A DNA stretch of 64,000 nt from Pedobacter sp. ok626 (GCF_900100435.1 NZ_FNEX01000005.1:186001-250000); one strand, 5' to 3'; numbered from the stretch's first letter, positions 7,484-17,036 are shown. The notes: generated from the letters alone by a model not told the origin. Translations and numbers: made by a program.

Positions 7484-10400
7484 ATGCAGAGGAACATCTT
7501 AACAGGATCTGAGTTCTTATTGTATAATATAGATAATGAACCAGTGGCATATTCAAAGAATTGTGCAATTAAAATAAATAATAGTCTAACTGATGTGACC
7601 ACAAAATCATCTGATTCGTGGTCTGAATATATGGTTGGATTAAAGGATTGGAGTATTGAATTTGAGGGATTAGTATCATATGGCGATGATTTCAATACAT
7701 CTTTTTTTGTTAACAAATTTCAAAATAGTGAGCCATTCTTTATAAGGTTTGGTGTAATCCAAGATAATTTCACACATGCATTTTTTGGTGAGGTTCATAT
7801 TGAAAGTATAGATCAAAATGCAGATAATGGTGAACTAGTATCATATTCAGGATCATTTAAAGGTATTGGTAATCTAAGTTTTACAGATGAAGGTACACCT
7901 GAGCAATCAGGTTATATTAAAACAGAAACAGATCCTGTATTTCGTGGATCAGCAGCATATAATATAAGTGATGCAGATAAGGTTAAATGGCATGCTGCGC
8001 ATGATAAAATTGTAAAAGAAATAAACTTCTTTACTGTAGGTGATATAACCACATTGAAACTAAAATTCCAAGATGGAATTGAATACACCTCATCTTTTAA
8101 AAACGTAACTGGTACAGTTGATCTAAGTGGATATTACACCAAAGGTCAGACTGATACAATGCTTGCAGTCACTCAGGTGGACATAGATAATGCAAATACA
8201 TTATTATCCAACATTGCAAATGATAATAAATTAACTCCAAACGAAAAGGTTAATGTTCTAAAGGAATGGCAGATCATTATGGATGAGAAGCCTGTATTGG
8301 TACAGCAAGCAGTTACGTATGGATTGGAAACAATTGATTATGATGTATCATTCAATAGCTTAGAATTATACTTAGAACCATTGTTGTTATCGATGCTTAC
8401 AACTAGTAACATTGAAGGCTTCGAACTACGTAATTATTTCAGAGCTTACTATGACCAAAAAGTTTTACTACTTAAAAAGGTAAGTGAAGCATCGAAACAT
8501 TATACAGATGATTCAATTGATAAGATCAATATTGGAGGTAGAAATTACCACTTAAATGGTGATCAGGTTTTCACTATATCTCAATCTGTTAATCAACTAA
8601 TACAGAGTGGTAACTATCCAATTAATAGCCAATTAGCTTTATCATTTTACGCTAAATCTATTGAAGGGATTAACAGGTTAAATCTTGAATTTGATGGACA
8701 AACAGGAAAAGAATTCTTCATAACAAATGCGTGGACACGCTATACATGTATATTAAACACTGGTGATATTCCAACATTGTTTGGTAGGCTTAAAGTTGTA
8801 AATCGTTTTCCTTACAAGTTTCCTGCAAGTTTTGGATCAGGTACATCCAACTCCGTTGAGGTAAAAGACATGATGGTAACATTGGGAAATAAGCCAATGG
8901 ACTTTGTGCATGCACCAGCAGATTTTTTTGCAATAATTAATCAGGCAAAACTTGATGCTCAGGCAGCAGCAAAGTCATATACTGATGCTCAGGATTTATT
9001 TAATCAATCATTAATTGAGGCTTTAGTTGATGGAAAAATTGATGATATAGAGCAGATTAATCTGGATTTATTGGAATCTAATCTCCAAGCTGCAAAGGAC
9101 TATTCAGACGTTGTATCATTAAATGCAAAGGTACTGGCAAATGCTTACGCTGATGGATTGATAACAGATTTTGAACAACAAATTATTGATGCTTCCAACG
9201 CTAATATCTTAGCTGCAAAGCAGTATACTGATACTCAAAGAGCATTAAGTGAGATAGTAACAAAGTCTTATGCAGATGGCATTGTCGATGCTACAGAAAC
9301 AGCACTAATTAATAATGCTAATAATAATCTGGCAGCAGCGAAGGCATATAGCGATGCTCAGGATCTTTATACAAAAACACTAAGTGATGCATATGCAGAT
9401 GGTAAGGTTTCAATTGAAGAACAAGCAAGAATCAATGCAATACAGGCATCATTGGATGCTGCCAAAGGCTATACAGATACACAGAGGGTATTGAGTGAAA
9501 CAGTTACAAAAGCTTACGCTGATGGAATTGTAGATGATGTTGAAGCTGTATTAATTCAAAATTCTCAGGATAACCTTGCAGCAGCAAAGCAATATTCAGA
9601 TGCACAGGACTTATTAACTAAAACATTATCCAATGCCTACGCAGATGGAAAAATAAGTACAGAAGAACAAAACAGAATCAATGCCGTACAAACATCATTG
9701 GATGCTGCAAAAGCATATACAGAAGCACAAAGGGAATTAAGCGAAACAGTTATAAAGGCGTATACAGATGGTGTTATAGATGATGAAGAGGCCAGAGCCA
9801 TAGCTGATGCACAAGCAAAATTAATTGCTGCAAAAGCTTATTCTGATCAAAAATTATTAGAAGCAAAAACTGAAATAACTGATTATGTTGATGTTTCAAT
9901 ATTGGATAAAGCAAATGAAATCATAGCAAACACTACAGGTCAGATCAATGTAGCCAATACAGCAACATTACAAGCTGCAAATTCTGAGGCCGAAACAAAA
10001 GCCAATGCAGCAAAAGATGCTGCAATTGCATCAGCAAACAGTTATACAGCCGCTCAAAAAGTATTAGTAGAAGTTACAGCAGCCGCATACGCAGATGGAA
10101 AGGTAACAGCAGAAGAGCAAGCCAGATTAACACAAGCAGCAAATAACCTGCAAGCAGCCTACGATGATTCTACCAATAAAAGTAATGCAGCAGCTCAGTA
10201 TGGTATAGCTGCACAGAATTTACATAATGCTTTAGTTTCAAATCTTAAATCGTTAGCGTACAGTGATATCGTTGAGGTTAGTAAATTAGGTAGCACAGTA
10301 ATCGAAAATGGTGTGATTAAGACTAATCTACTTAGTGCAGATTATATCAAGAGTTCAATAATCAATTCAACTTATGTAAATACATTATCATTAGATGCTT

Positions 10401-11221
10401 CGGTAATTACATCTGGTCTTATTAGTGCAGATAGAATTGATGTTACTAATTTGGTTGCTACAAATATTGCTGCAACCACTGGAACTATTGGGCCACTTAA
10501 TATTGGCTCATCTAACTTATGGTTAGGTAATGCTAACACGTGGACAGCTAACGAAAGTGTAGTATCATTGAATGCTGATTATCATTTGTTTCGTGAAAAT
10601 GGTTCAATATCTGGACAGGTTCGAGAGGTTGCATTTAATTTAAATTCTGCTTTGGCAGGTGAAAATTACACAGCATACAAGATTGAAAACTCTATTCAAA
10701 ATAATTCACCTTCACCTACATTTTGGAAAAATACTAACTATGGTGTTATTGTAGATGTAGCCAATGCCGATATAAATACTGGGGTATGGGTGAAAAATGG
10801 TGATGTTGGTATTGATAACGGTAATTTGAATGTTGTTAAGGATGTAATTGTATCTGGTAAAACTAATCTTGCAAGTGTCAGTTGTAGGCAGATGTCTACT
10901 AAATATAAATTAGTAGACCTAAGTAATAGCTTTGGTGCGGATTATACGCTGTCATCAAGTGATTATTTTTTAATAATCAACGCAAGCTCTACAGGAACAT
11001 TCGCAAAAAAAATATTAGTTAATTATCTAAATGTGATTGATGGACAAATTTTTAAAATTATAAATGATACAAGTAATTCAGTGGTTATAGAAAGAGCAGG
11101 TGGGGCAACAACAGTAAATTTTAGGAAAGGTGGTGCTTATAGTACGACTTATACTCTTACAGCAGGGAGTACAGTTGATTTTCTATACAATGAAAATATG
11201 CGAGTGTATTATTTCATTTAA
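7484..11221 (+). CDS. Tail-tube domain fused to long fibre with 41-residue repeats
   Basis: A 1245-residue structural protein. Residues 1 to about 140 align by eye with the 139-residue tail-tube protein encoded just downstream (shared blocks: a GSxxLxY start, FSRNC/YSKNC, an xDxTTKxxD block, KxWSIExxGL, and the C-terminal YxGSFKGxGxLxFT strand). There follows a fibre region. From nucleotide 9020 a module with AYADGxVxxxE and LxAAKxYxDxQ recurs with an exact 123-nt (41-residue) period seven times (starts 9020, 9143, 9266, 9389, 9512, 9635, 9758); an eighth ADG copy sits at 10085. The C-terminus is a beta-rich tip. It may replace some subunits of the tail tube and carry side fibres. Family comparison of the middle part is not possible by eye. 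Confidence 0.75.
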   Translation: MQRNILTGSEFLLYNIDNEPVAYSKNCAIKINNSLTDVTTKSSDSWSEYMVGLKDWSIEFEGLVSYGDDFNTSFFVNKFQNSEPFFIRFGVIQDNFTHAFFGEVHIESIDQNADNGELVSYSGSFKGIGNLSFTDEGTPEQSGYIKTETDPVFRGSAAYNISDADKVKWHAAHDKIVKEINFFTVGDITTLKLKFQDGIEYTSSFKNVTGTVDLSGYYTKGQTDTMLAVTQVDIDNANTLLSNIANDNKLTPNEKVNVLKEWQIIMDEKPVLVQQAVTYGLETIDYDVSFNSLELYLEPLLLSMLTTSNIEGFELRNYFRAYYDQKVLLLKKVSEASKHYTDDSIDKINIGGRNYHLNGDQVFTISQSVNQLIQSGNYPINSQLALSFYAKSIEGINRLNLEFDGQTGKEFFITNAWTRYTCILNTGDIPTLFGRLKVVNRFPYKFPASFGSGTSNSVEVKDMMVTLGNKPMDFVHAPADFFAIINQAKLDAQAAAKSYTDAQDLFNQSLIEALVDGKIDDIEQINLDLLESNLQAAKDYSDVVSLNAKVLANAYADGLITDFEQQIIDASNANILAAKQYTDTQRALSEIVTKSYADGIVDATETALINNANNNLAAAKAYSDAQDLYTKTLSDAYADGKVSIEEQARINAIQASLDAAKGYTDTQRVLSETVTKAYADGIVDDVEAVLIQNSQDNLAAAKQYSDAQDLLTKTLSNAYADGKISTEEQNRINAVQTSLDAAKAYTEAQRELSETVIKAYTDGVIDDEEARAIADAQAKLIAAKAYSDQKLLEAKTEITDYVDVSILDKANEIIANTTGQINVANTATLQAANSEAETKANAAKDAAIASANSYTAAQKVLVEVTAAAYADGKVTAEEQARLTQAANNLQAAYDDSTNKSNAAAQYGIAAQNLHNALVSNLKSLAYSDIVEVSKLGSTVIENGVIKTNLLSADYIKSSIINSTYVNTLSLDASVITSGLISADRIDVTNLVATNIAATTGTIGPLNIGSSNLWLGNANTWTANESVVSLNADYHLFRENGSISGQVREVAFNLNSALAGENYTAYKIENSIQNNSPSPTFWKNTNYGVIVDVANADINTGVWVKNGDVGIDNGNLNVVKDVIVSGKTNLASVSCRQMSTKYKLVDLSNSFGADYTLSSSDYFLIINASSTGTFAKKILVNYLNVIDGQIFKIINDTSNSVVIERAGGATTVNFRKGGAYSTTYTLTAGSTVDFLYNENMRVYYFI
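9020..9880 (+). repeat. Seven in-phase 123-bp coding repeats (41-residue modules)
   Basis: The start of each A-[YL]-x-D-G codon block falls exactly 123 bases after the previous one from 9020 to 9758. The modules are diverged in sequence but fixed in length, as in a structural fibre built of equal units. Each has an acidic D-G-x-[IV] turn followed by a helix. Confidence 0.85.
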
Positions 11222-11227
11222 CGAACG

Positions 11228-11252
11228 AAGGGGCTTTAATTAGCCCTTTTTT
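11228..11252 (+). terminator. Intrinsic terminator after tube-fibre fusion gene
   Basis: Stem AGGGGCT (11229-11235) with AGCCCTT (11242-11248), 6-base loop and a T-rich tail. The 154-bp gap to the next gene also holds a CTATTTAT copy and a second hairpin. Confidence 0.7.
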
Positions 11253-11311
11253 ATGCCTTAGTAAAACTAATATTATTAAGTTTTATCATTCAGTAAACAC
11301 CATTTAGCAAG

Positions 11312-11347
11312 CTATTTATCTGTAAATGCTCTCATTGACATGAGAGC
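11312..11347 (+). promoter_or_regulatory. CTATTTAT element (copy 3) plus leader hairpin of major tail protein
   Basis: CTATTTAT at 11312-11319 is followed by a perfect 8-bp hairpin GCTCTCAT / ATGAGAGC (11328-11347, 4-base loop). A five-codon frame (ATG 11326 to TGA 11343) overlaps the hairpin. This lies 29 to 64 bases ahead of the tail-tube gene. A promoter with a structured or translated leader is an inference. Confidence 0.4.
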
Positions 11348-11375
11348 CTAAAAACAGAAAAATACAAAAAAATAA

Positions 11376-11795
11376 ATGGCAAATAATTTTCAAAATGGCT
11401 CAGACTTATTGATCTATATCGGATCAGGATCAACAGCAACACCAATCGCATTTTCTAGGAATTGCTCTATCTCAATGTCAACCAATATGGCTGATGCAAC
11501 TACTAAAACTAACGATGGTTACACAGAAGTAATTCCTACCACAAAATCTTGGTCAATCGATACTGATGGACTTGGAGTTTGGAACAGTAACATCAAAGAA
11601 TTTATGCAAATATATGATGATAGATCGCCTATTCAAGTTTCATTCAAACCACGTAATGTAGTCAGCGGAGACCTAGTCTATTCAGGTACAGCATATATTG
11701 AATCATTGGACATTGAAGCACCAATGGAGGATGGGGTTACTTACAAAATCAGTCTTAAGGGTAGCGGTAAGTTAGATTTTACTCCATCAGTATAA
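11376..11795 (+). CDS. Major tail (tube) protein
   Basis: A 139-residue protein of the TP901-1/Phage_tail_2-like tube family: GSDLLIYIGSGS start, FSRNCSISMS strand, DATTKTNDGYTE, KSWSIDTDGL, then a YSGTAYIESLDIEAP strand and the terminal KISLKGSGKLDF strand. In siphoviruses this protein stacks as hexameric rings around the tape measure. It is paralogous to the N-terminal domain of the 1245-residue protein upstream, which argues for a gene duplication in which one copy gained a fibre. It precedes the tail chaperone genes as expected. Confidence 0.85.
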   Translation: MANNFQNGSDLLIYIGSGSTATPIAFSRNCSISMSTNMADATTKTNDGYTEVIPTTKSWSIDTDGLGVWNSNIKEFMQIYDDRSPIQVSFKPRNVVSGDLVYSGTAYIESLDIEAPMEDGVTYKISLKGSGKLDFTPSV

Positions 11796-11819
11796 TAATC
11801 AAAACATAGGAGAGAGAAT

Positions 11820-12203
11820 ATGAAAGGATTATTAACAATACCATTAGGAGGTGTAAAAACAAACGTTCAATTTGGCATGTATGCCATTAAATTATTGACT
11901 GAAAAAAGAGGTATTACCCTTAATGATCTAGGTGAGCTATTTACAGGAGTAGACACTGATCCATTGAAGAGTTTTGATTTGATGGTTGATTTGCTTTGGG
12001 CAGGAATCAGTAATTATAACCTAATTAATGGTGATAGTACACAGGTTAACTATTTCAAATTATATCAAGATTTTGGATCAGTTGATAAATCTGAATATGA
12101 GAAAATCTTTAAAGGATTCCTTGAAACTCAGATCAGTGGTCAGGCATTATCAGCATCCAACGATGAGATGGACAAAGAGCCAACAGATAAAAAAAAAGTT
12201 TAA
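11820..12203 (+). CDS. Tail assembly chaperone, gpG-like
   Basis: A 127-residue chaperone that keeps the tape measure soluble and helps recruit tail-tube subunits. It has an AGGAGAG ribosome-binding sequence just ahead of the ATG, unusually strong for this genome. The sequence is acidic and helical (FGMYAIKLLTEKRGITLNDLGELF, then DPLKSFDLMVDLLWAGI). It ends TDKKKV at an A9 run (12189-12197) immediately before the stop, where a -1 slip leads into the next frame. Size, place between tube and tape-measure genes, and the slippery site together support the assignment. Confidence 0.8.
   Translation: MKGLLTIPLGGVKTNVQFGMYAIKLLTEKRGITLNDLGELFTGVDTDPLKSFDLMVDLLWAGISNYNLINGDSTQVNYFKLYQDFGSVDKSEYEKIFKGFLETQISGQALSASNDEMDKEPTDKKKV
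12189..12197 (+). promoter_or_regulatory. Programmed -1 frameshift site (A9 slippery run)
   Basis: In the chaperone frame the last codons read GAT AAA AAA AAA GTT TAA. A -1 slip on the A run yields AGT TTA ACG, joining an open frame that runs without a stop through the gene at 12224 to 12514. The -1 frame has a TAA at 12188-12190, so the fused product can arise only by slippage within or just after this run. Confidence 0.85.
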
Positions 12204-12514
12204 CGTTTGATGAGCTGCAAGGTATGGCAATAGGTGAGATAGGTTTAGGTCTGAAAGATTTTTACATGTTAACCTATAATGAATATCACTACATAGCAAA
12301 GGCTTACATGTTGAAGGATGAACGTGAATGGTTAAGGACAAGAATGCTTGCATCCTTACTTATCAATGTTCAAATGCCAAAGGATAAACATATCACACCT
12401 GAGCAACTGTTTGCATTACCATCAGATAGTCTCATCAAAAAGAAAAAGCCAACACCAACTAAATCAGAAATGATGGCAGCATTCGAAAGATACCGAAAGG
12501 ATAAACAGGATTAA
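12191..12514 (+). CDS. Tail assembly chaperone extension, gpT-like (made by frameshift)
   Basis: This frame lies -1 relative to the upstream chaperone and opens at 12191, immediately after a TAA; an internal ATG at 12224 would give a 96-residue product. Translation through the slippery run would add about 107 residues to the first chaperone: SLTFDELQGMAIGEIGLGLKD onward, a helical segment with YNEYHYIAKAYML, and a basic tail ending ERYRKDKQD. In lambda-type phages the gpG and gpGT pair are both needed at a defined ratio for tail assembly. The standalone internal start has no evident ribosome-binding sequence, so expression as the fusion is more likely. Confidence 0.75.
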   Translation, partial: KKSLTFDELQGMAIGEIGLGLKDFYMLTYNEYHYIAKAYMLKDEREWLRTRMLASLLINVQMPKDKHITPEQLFALPSDSLIKKKKPTPTKSEMMAAFERYRKDKQD

Positions 12515-12527
12515 ATCCTGATCAAAG

Positions 12528-12561
12528 CCCCTTAGCCTTAAACAAGATTAAGGGGTTTTTT
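12528..12561 (+). terminator. Intrinsic terminator ahead of tape-measure gene
   Basis: Stem CCCCTTA (12528-12534) with TAAGGGG (12549-12555), followed by T6. It lies only 13 bases before the TTG start of the tape measure, so read-through or antitermination would be needed for that gene. Confidence 0.7.
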
Positions 12562-12573
12562 AATACAATTAAA

Positions 12574-15054
12574 TTGGCAAACGAAAATTTGAATTACGTA
12601 TTTGGAGCAGATATCTCTGGCTTCCAAAATGCCATTAAATCAGTTGAAGCAGGACTAAAATCTACTGGTCAAAAGCTAAAAGACATTGGTGGTGATCTAA
12701 GTACTTACGTTTCTTTGCCATTGGCTGCATTGGGTGGTGCTGCAATCAAAGCCTTTGGAGACATTCAATCTTTAAAGAATGGATTAACAGTAGTTACAGG
12801 CTCAGCAAAAGAGACTGAAAAGCAATTTGGTAGACTTGTTGAATTAGCCAAGTTACCTGGACTCGGATTGCAAGAGGTAACCAAAGGTAGTATCAATTTA
12901 CAGGTTATTGGTTTCACTGCTGAAAAAGCTGAAAAGAGTATCAAAGCCTTTGGAAACGCTGTTGCAACCGTAGGTGGTGGCCGTGATGAATTCCAAAGAG
13001 CAACCTATGGTTTAGCTCAATTGGCCAACACAGATTTTCCACTTGGAGAGGATTTAAATATCATTAAAGATGCAATTCCACAGGTTACACCACTTTTAAA
13101 GGAGGCCTTTGGAACTGCTAGAAGTGATGAATTGAAAGCTATGGGTGTATCATCTGCTCAGGTAGTCGATGCAATTGTAAATGGTTTGTCTAAATTGCCA
13201 ACAGCAGCAGGTGGGGTAAATAATGCATTTGAAAATTTAAAGGATGGAGTATTCCAGAATTTGGCGGAGGTGGGTGATATAATCAATCAAAACCTAGATA
13301 TATCTGCTTTATCAGATAAAATAGTATCTGGAATATCTTCAATTACAAATTGGTTTAAATCATTAAGTCCTGAAGTTCAAAAGGCAACCTTAATTTTTGC
13401 AGGTTTAGCAATCGTTATTCCACCAATTTTAGTTGCACTAGGTGCATTAATGTCTACAGTTATACCTGCATTAATAGCAGGATTTGCTGCATTGATTTCA
13501 CCAGTAGGTTTAGTTGTTGCTGCACTTGTAGGTGCTGCAATATTAATCGTAAAGAATTGGGATACAGTAAGTGCATATTTTACTAGTGGTGAAGGATCTA
13601 AATTCTGGTCTACAGTTAAAGGATATGCTCAGGATCTTTGGGATAGTTTAAAATCTATTTTTAATTCAATTGTAAGCTTTGGAACATCGTTATGGAAAAC
13701 CTTTGGTGATAATATTACCAATATTGTTGGGACAGCCTTTAAGTCACTACAAGATATAATTACAGCTGTTCTGGGTGTAATTAGTAATGTTTTTAAAGTA
13801 TTTGCTTCGGTATTAAAGGGTGATTGGAGTGGCATGTGGGAAGGATTGAAGGGGATTACTGCAAGCATTTGGAATGGTATCATAAGTCTGATAAAGACCT
13901 TTGTAATTCAGGTTTCCAATGTATTAGCTGTCTTTTTTAAAGCTATTGGAGCTGATCAGATTAGCAGTTCATTATCTGGAATGAGTTCAGGAATTGATAA
14001 GCTATTTTCCAAAATACAAATACCTGTTAAGGCAGCTACAGAGAGCGTAAAGGACTTCAAAAAAGAATTATTAGGGGTTAATGATACATCTCCTTCAACA
14101 GGTAAAGCTGATCCAAAAGGTACTGGAAAATCTGATTCAGATAGTAAAGATAAAATCGCTGCGGTTTACAAAGATCTTGAAATAGGACTTAAACAAACTG
14201 ATGTGCTTTTCGGAGCAAGCTTTGATGAAAAAGCAAAAAAACGTATTGATGAGTACCAACAAGCCATTAATAACCTTATCAAAAATGGTATTGATCCTGC
14301 TAGTGAGGCAATCAAACGTTTACATGCATTGCAAGTAGATAATGTACAATTATCATCTACAAAAGCAAAGGATGTTACAATAACAGATCCTAAACAAAAA
14401 TTACCTACTGCAAAATTTGATGGTGCAACTAGAGTCGGTGATGCAGTAGCTACTATATCAGCAGAAAAAATCAAGCTTTTGCAGATTATGGATGAGATGA
14501 ATGCAGGTATATCTGGTGCATTAACTTCTGGGATTGCTTCAATGGCTAGTGGCTTTGGTGAGATGATTGGTCAGATGGCATCAGGTAATATTGGAATGAA
14601 GAGTGTTGTATCTGGCCTGTTAGGGATAATGGCAGATATGGTTATACAAGTTGGTAAAATCGCTATTTCAACTGGTATAGCTGTAAAAGGGATAAAGATT
14701 GCTCTTCAATCTCTTAATCCAGTTGTTGCAATTGCTGCGGGTGTGGCATTGGTTGCCTTGGGGGGTGCGGTAAAAGGTAGTCTATCCAAAGCAGCAGAAG
14801 GTGGTTCTGGTGGCGGTGGAAGAACACCATTTGCTAAAGGTGGTATAGTGAGTTCTCCAACGAATGCAGTTTTCGGAGAGTATCCATCAGCAGGAAGGGG
14901 TAACCCCGAAGTCGTGACACCTCTAAACAACCTAAAAGGCATGTTGAGTGATATGGGTGGTTTTGGCTCAGGTACAGTAGACTTTAGAATCTCAGGTGAT
15001 TCATTAGTGGGTACACTTAGTAACCACGACAAAAGAAATTATAGAACAAATTAA
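12574..15054 (+). CDS. Tail tape measure protein
   Basis: An 826-residue protein that sets tail length and spans the tube lumen. It begins at a TTG codon (LANENLNYVFGADISGF in the raw reading), the usual tape-measure start. Features in order: an N-terminal region with GLKSTGQKLKDIGGDL and a tape-measure domain to about residue 230 (including EVTKGSINLQVIGF and GEDLNIIKDAIPQ), hydrophobic helices around 270-330 (for example VIPPILVALGALMS), a long helical, serine-rich middle, a second hydrophobic and glycine-rich segment near 690-770, and a GNPEVVTPLNNLKGML block near the C-terminus, common to tape measures. It overlaps the next gene by one base. At about 2.5 kb it predicts a relatively short siphovirus tail. 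Confidence 0.85.
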   Translation: MANENLNYVFGADISGFQNAIKSVEAGLKSTGQKLKDIGGDLSTYVSLPLAALGGAAIKAFGDIQSLKNGLTVVTGSAKETEKQFGRLVELAKLPGLGLQEVTKGSINLQVIGFTAEKAEKSIKAFGNAVATVGGGRDEFQRATYGLAQLANTDFPLGEDLNIIKDAIPQVTPLLKEAFGTARSDELKAMGVSSAQVVDAIVNGLSKLPTAAGGVNNAFENLKDGVFQNLAEVGDIINQNLDISALSDKIVSGISSITNWFKSLSPEVQKATLIFAGLAIVIPPILVALGALMSTVIPALIAGFAALISPVGLVVAALVGAAILIVKNWDTVSAYFTSGEGSKFWSTVKGYAQDLWDSLKSIFNSIVSFGTSLWKTFGDNITNIVGTAFKSLQDIITAVLGVISNVFKVFASVLKGDWSGMWEGLKGITASIWNGIISLIKTFVIQVSNVLAVFFKAIGADQISSSLSGMSSGIDKLFSKIQIPVKAATESVKDFKKELLGVNDTSPSTGKADPKGTGKSDSDSKDKIAAVYKDLEIGLKQTDVLFGASFDEKAKKRIDEYQQAINNLIKNGIDPASEAIKRLHALQVDNVQLSSTKAKDVTITDPKQKLPTAKFDGATRVGDAVATISAEKIKLLQIMDEMNAGISGALTSGIASMASGFGEMIGQMASGNIGMKSVVSGLLGIMADMVIQVGKIAISTGIAVKGIKIALQSLNPVVAIAAGVALVALGGAVKGSLSKAAEGGSGGGGRTPFAKGGIVSSPTNAVFGEYPSAGRGNPEVVTPLNNLKGMLSDMGGFGSGTVDFRISGDSLVGTLSNHDKRNYRTN

Positions 15055-17021
15055 TGGTAGGTTATGGAATAAAATATAAGTGTGAATTTGAATCACTTAA
15101 AGGATTAAATTATAGAGTGTATATCCTGCAAAGGGGGTATAATAGTGCTGTTTATGATCTAAGGATGGGAGGGAATCCCATTCAGATAAATTACACAAGT
15201 AGTTCAGAAAATAAATTTGAGGTCATTCGTGGATCTGAGTGTGTACTCAATTTTTTCAGTGAGTATGATGGTCAGTTTGCTGAGATTATGTATGCTGATA
15301 AGAATGATTTTTTGGTACAAGTCTTCATACGTGAAGACCTGCATTGGCAGGGGTATATAATAAATGATAACTATTCTGAGCCATTTGCATCAGCTCCTTA
15401 TCCAATGTCGCTACGTGCAACTGATGGACTTGGAGATTTGAAACTCATTGATTTTGCAAAAGAAGATGGTACAGTATTCCTCTCCAATATTACATTCGCT
15501 GAGGCCATTTTAAACTGCTTAGCCTTACTTAAAAACGGTACGCAACTAGTAACATCAAATGATCTTTTTGAGTTTAGTATTGATCGTAATGTGCTTACGA
15601 ATGAAGCATTTAATCATACAACTGTTAGCCCATTTATGTTTTTGAAGGATGAATTGAATCCTAAAAAATGTTCTGAAATTATAAAGATGATTTTGGAGTT
15701 ATTCCAATGCTATATCTACTATAAGGCAGGTAAATACTACATTGAGCGGGTAAATTATAAGCTTAATGAAACAATAAGCAGAAGGACATATAATATTAAT
15801 TTTACTGGTGATCAGTCTATTGTTAATACATTTTCAACTGAAAATATCAGGGGTGAAATTGAAAGAAATGGATCTTTAACATTTATAAATTTTGATCATA
15901 ATTCAACGTTTGTACCCCCGTTTAATAAGATAACCGTTGAGAATTCAACCATCGACCCAAATAATACTGTAATCAATAATTACTTTCGGTATTGGGATGA
16001 ATCTAATATCCCTAAGTATTGGGTAAAGTCTGGAAATATATCCATTGCAAAAAAAGAGTTATCTGGTGAAAAGGATATTTTGCAAATCATCACCAAAGCT
16101 AATGACAACCAAATAGGCTATTCAACAAACATGTTGAGTGCTTCGAAAACTAGCTATAATGGTAGAATGTCAATTACATCACCTGATGAGCTAGCAATAT
16201 CTATCCAACATAAAGGCAATGTTAGGTTAATGGTGAGGGCAACAGATAGTAGGGTGTCATATTATCTGAGTTGTGAGACATTTGTTGAAGATAATGAAGT
16301 TTCATATACTGCTAAATTTGATGCAACAGCAAATCATTGCAAAATCAAGCACAATACAATAGTAGGTACTAATAATTGGGCTACTGCTACACTGAATGTG
16401 AAGATGCCAAACCTTGCCACAAAGTTTGAAATAGCAGTATTACCCTCATTTGTAAGTGATACTTATTCAGGTGATTGCTACATCAGAGAAGTGACAGCAA
16501 CAGTTGTAGCAGGAAAAGGTGCAAGGACGAATGGTTATAATTATTCAATTATATCAACTAGGAATACTAGAGAAACTTACGATCAATTTTCACCTCAATT
16601 AGGTGAATTTGGAAATTTAGGGATTGTGAATCAAATCTTGATGAATACTAAAGATGGTAGAGTTAATCCATTATGGTGGTTCAGAAGTAATAAAACAGAA
16701 AGTAAAGCTTTGTTGGAAATAGGTGTTCATAGTATTCTAAATCAATACAGAACAGCATTTAGATTATTTTCAGGTTCATTTAATGGCGATTTTGATTATA
16801 GTAAAGTCTATCAAATTGAAACTTTAGGTGGTGTTTACATGCCTTACAAGGCATCATCAGACTTAAAGTATGATACACATAAGGTAGATCTTTTTGAACT
16901 ACTAGATGATACTGATGTAGAATCAGATAAGTACGAGCGTATGAGAAAATTTGTTGATGGTAAATATACCATTGCCAATGCTGCTTATAGTACTGGTACG
17001 CCACGCCCTAGCAGGGGATAA
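15054..17021 (+). CDS. Phage tail tip / baseplate protein
   Basis: A 655-residue protein coupled to the tape-measure gene by a one-base TAATG overlap. The N-terminal 250 residues are beta-rich and contain EVIRGSECVLNFFSEYDGQF, the DLHWQGYIINDNYSEPF block and PYPMSLRATDGLGDLK, a pattern shared by tail-tip proteins of Bacteroidota prophages; a helical segment with KCSEIIKMILELFQCYIYYKAGKYYIE follows. The C-terminal half is beta-rich with no motif I recognise. Position directly after the tape measure suggests the distal tail or hub protein, the first tail part to contact the cell. I see no peptidase or glycosidase motif. Confidence 0.65.
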   Translation: MVGYGIKYKCEFESLKGLNYRVYILQRGYNSAVYDLRMGGNPIQINYTSSSENKFEVIRGSECVLNFFSEYDGQFAEIMYADKNDFLVQVFIREDLHWQGYIINDNYSEPFASAPYPMSLRATDGLGDLKLIDFAKEDGTVFLSNITFAEAILNCLALLKNGTQLVTSNDLFEFSIDRNVLTNEAFNHTTVSPFMFLKDELNPKKCSEIIKMILELFQCYIYYKAGKYYIERVNYKLNETISRRTYNINFTGDQSIVNTFSTENIRGEIERNGSLTFINFDHNSTFVPPFNKITVENSTIDPNNTVINNYFRYWDESNIPKYWVKSGNISIAKKELSGEKDILQIITKANDNQIGYSTNMLSASKTSYNGRMSITSPDELAISIQHKGNVRLMVRATDSRVSYYLSCETFVEDNEVSYTAKFDATANHCKIKHNTIVGTNNWATATLNVKMPNLATKFEIAVLPSFVSDTYSGDCYIREVTATVVAGKGARTNGYNYSIISTRNTRETYDQFSPQLGEFGNLGIVNQILMNTKDGRVNPLWWFRSNKTESKALLEIGVHSILNQYRTAFRLFSGSFNGDFDYSKVYQIETLGGVYMPYKASSDLKYDTHKVDLFELLDDTDVESDKYERMRKFVDGKYTIANAAYSTGTPRPSRG

Positions 17022-17036
17022 TAATTAACAGTTTTA

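Noticed and set aside
12224..12514. Independent gene starting at ATG 12224
   Set aside because: The slippery A9 run and the continuous open -1 frame explain it better as the gpT part of a frameshifted fusion; no ribosome-binding site is seen ahead of the ATG.
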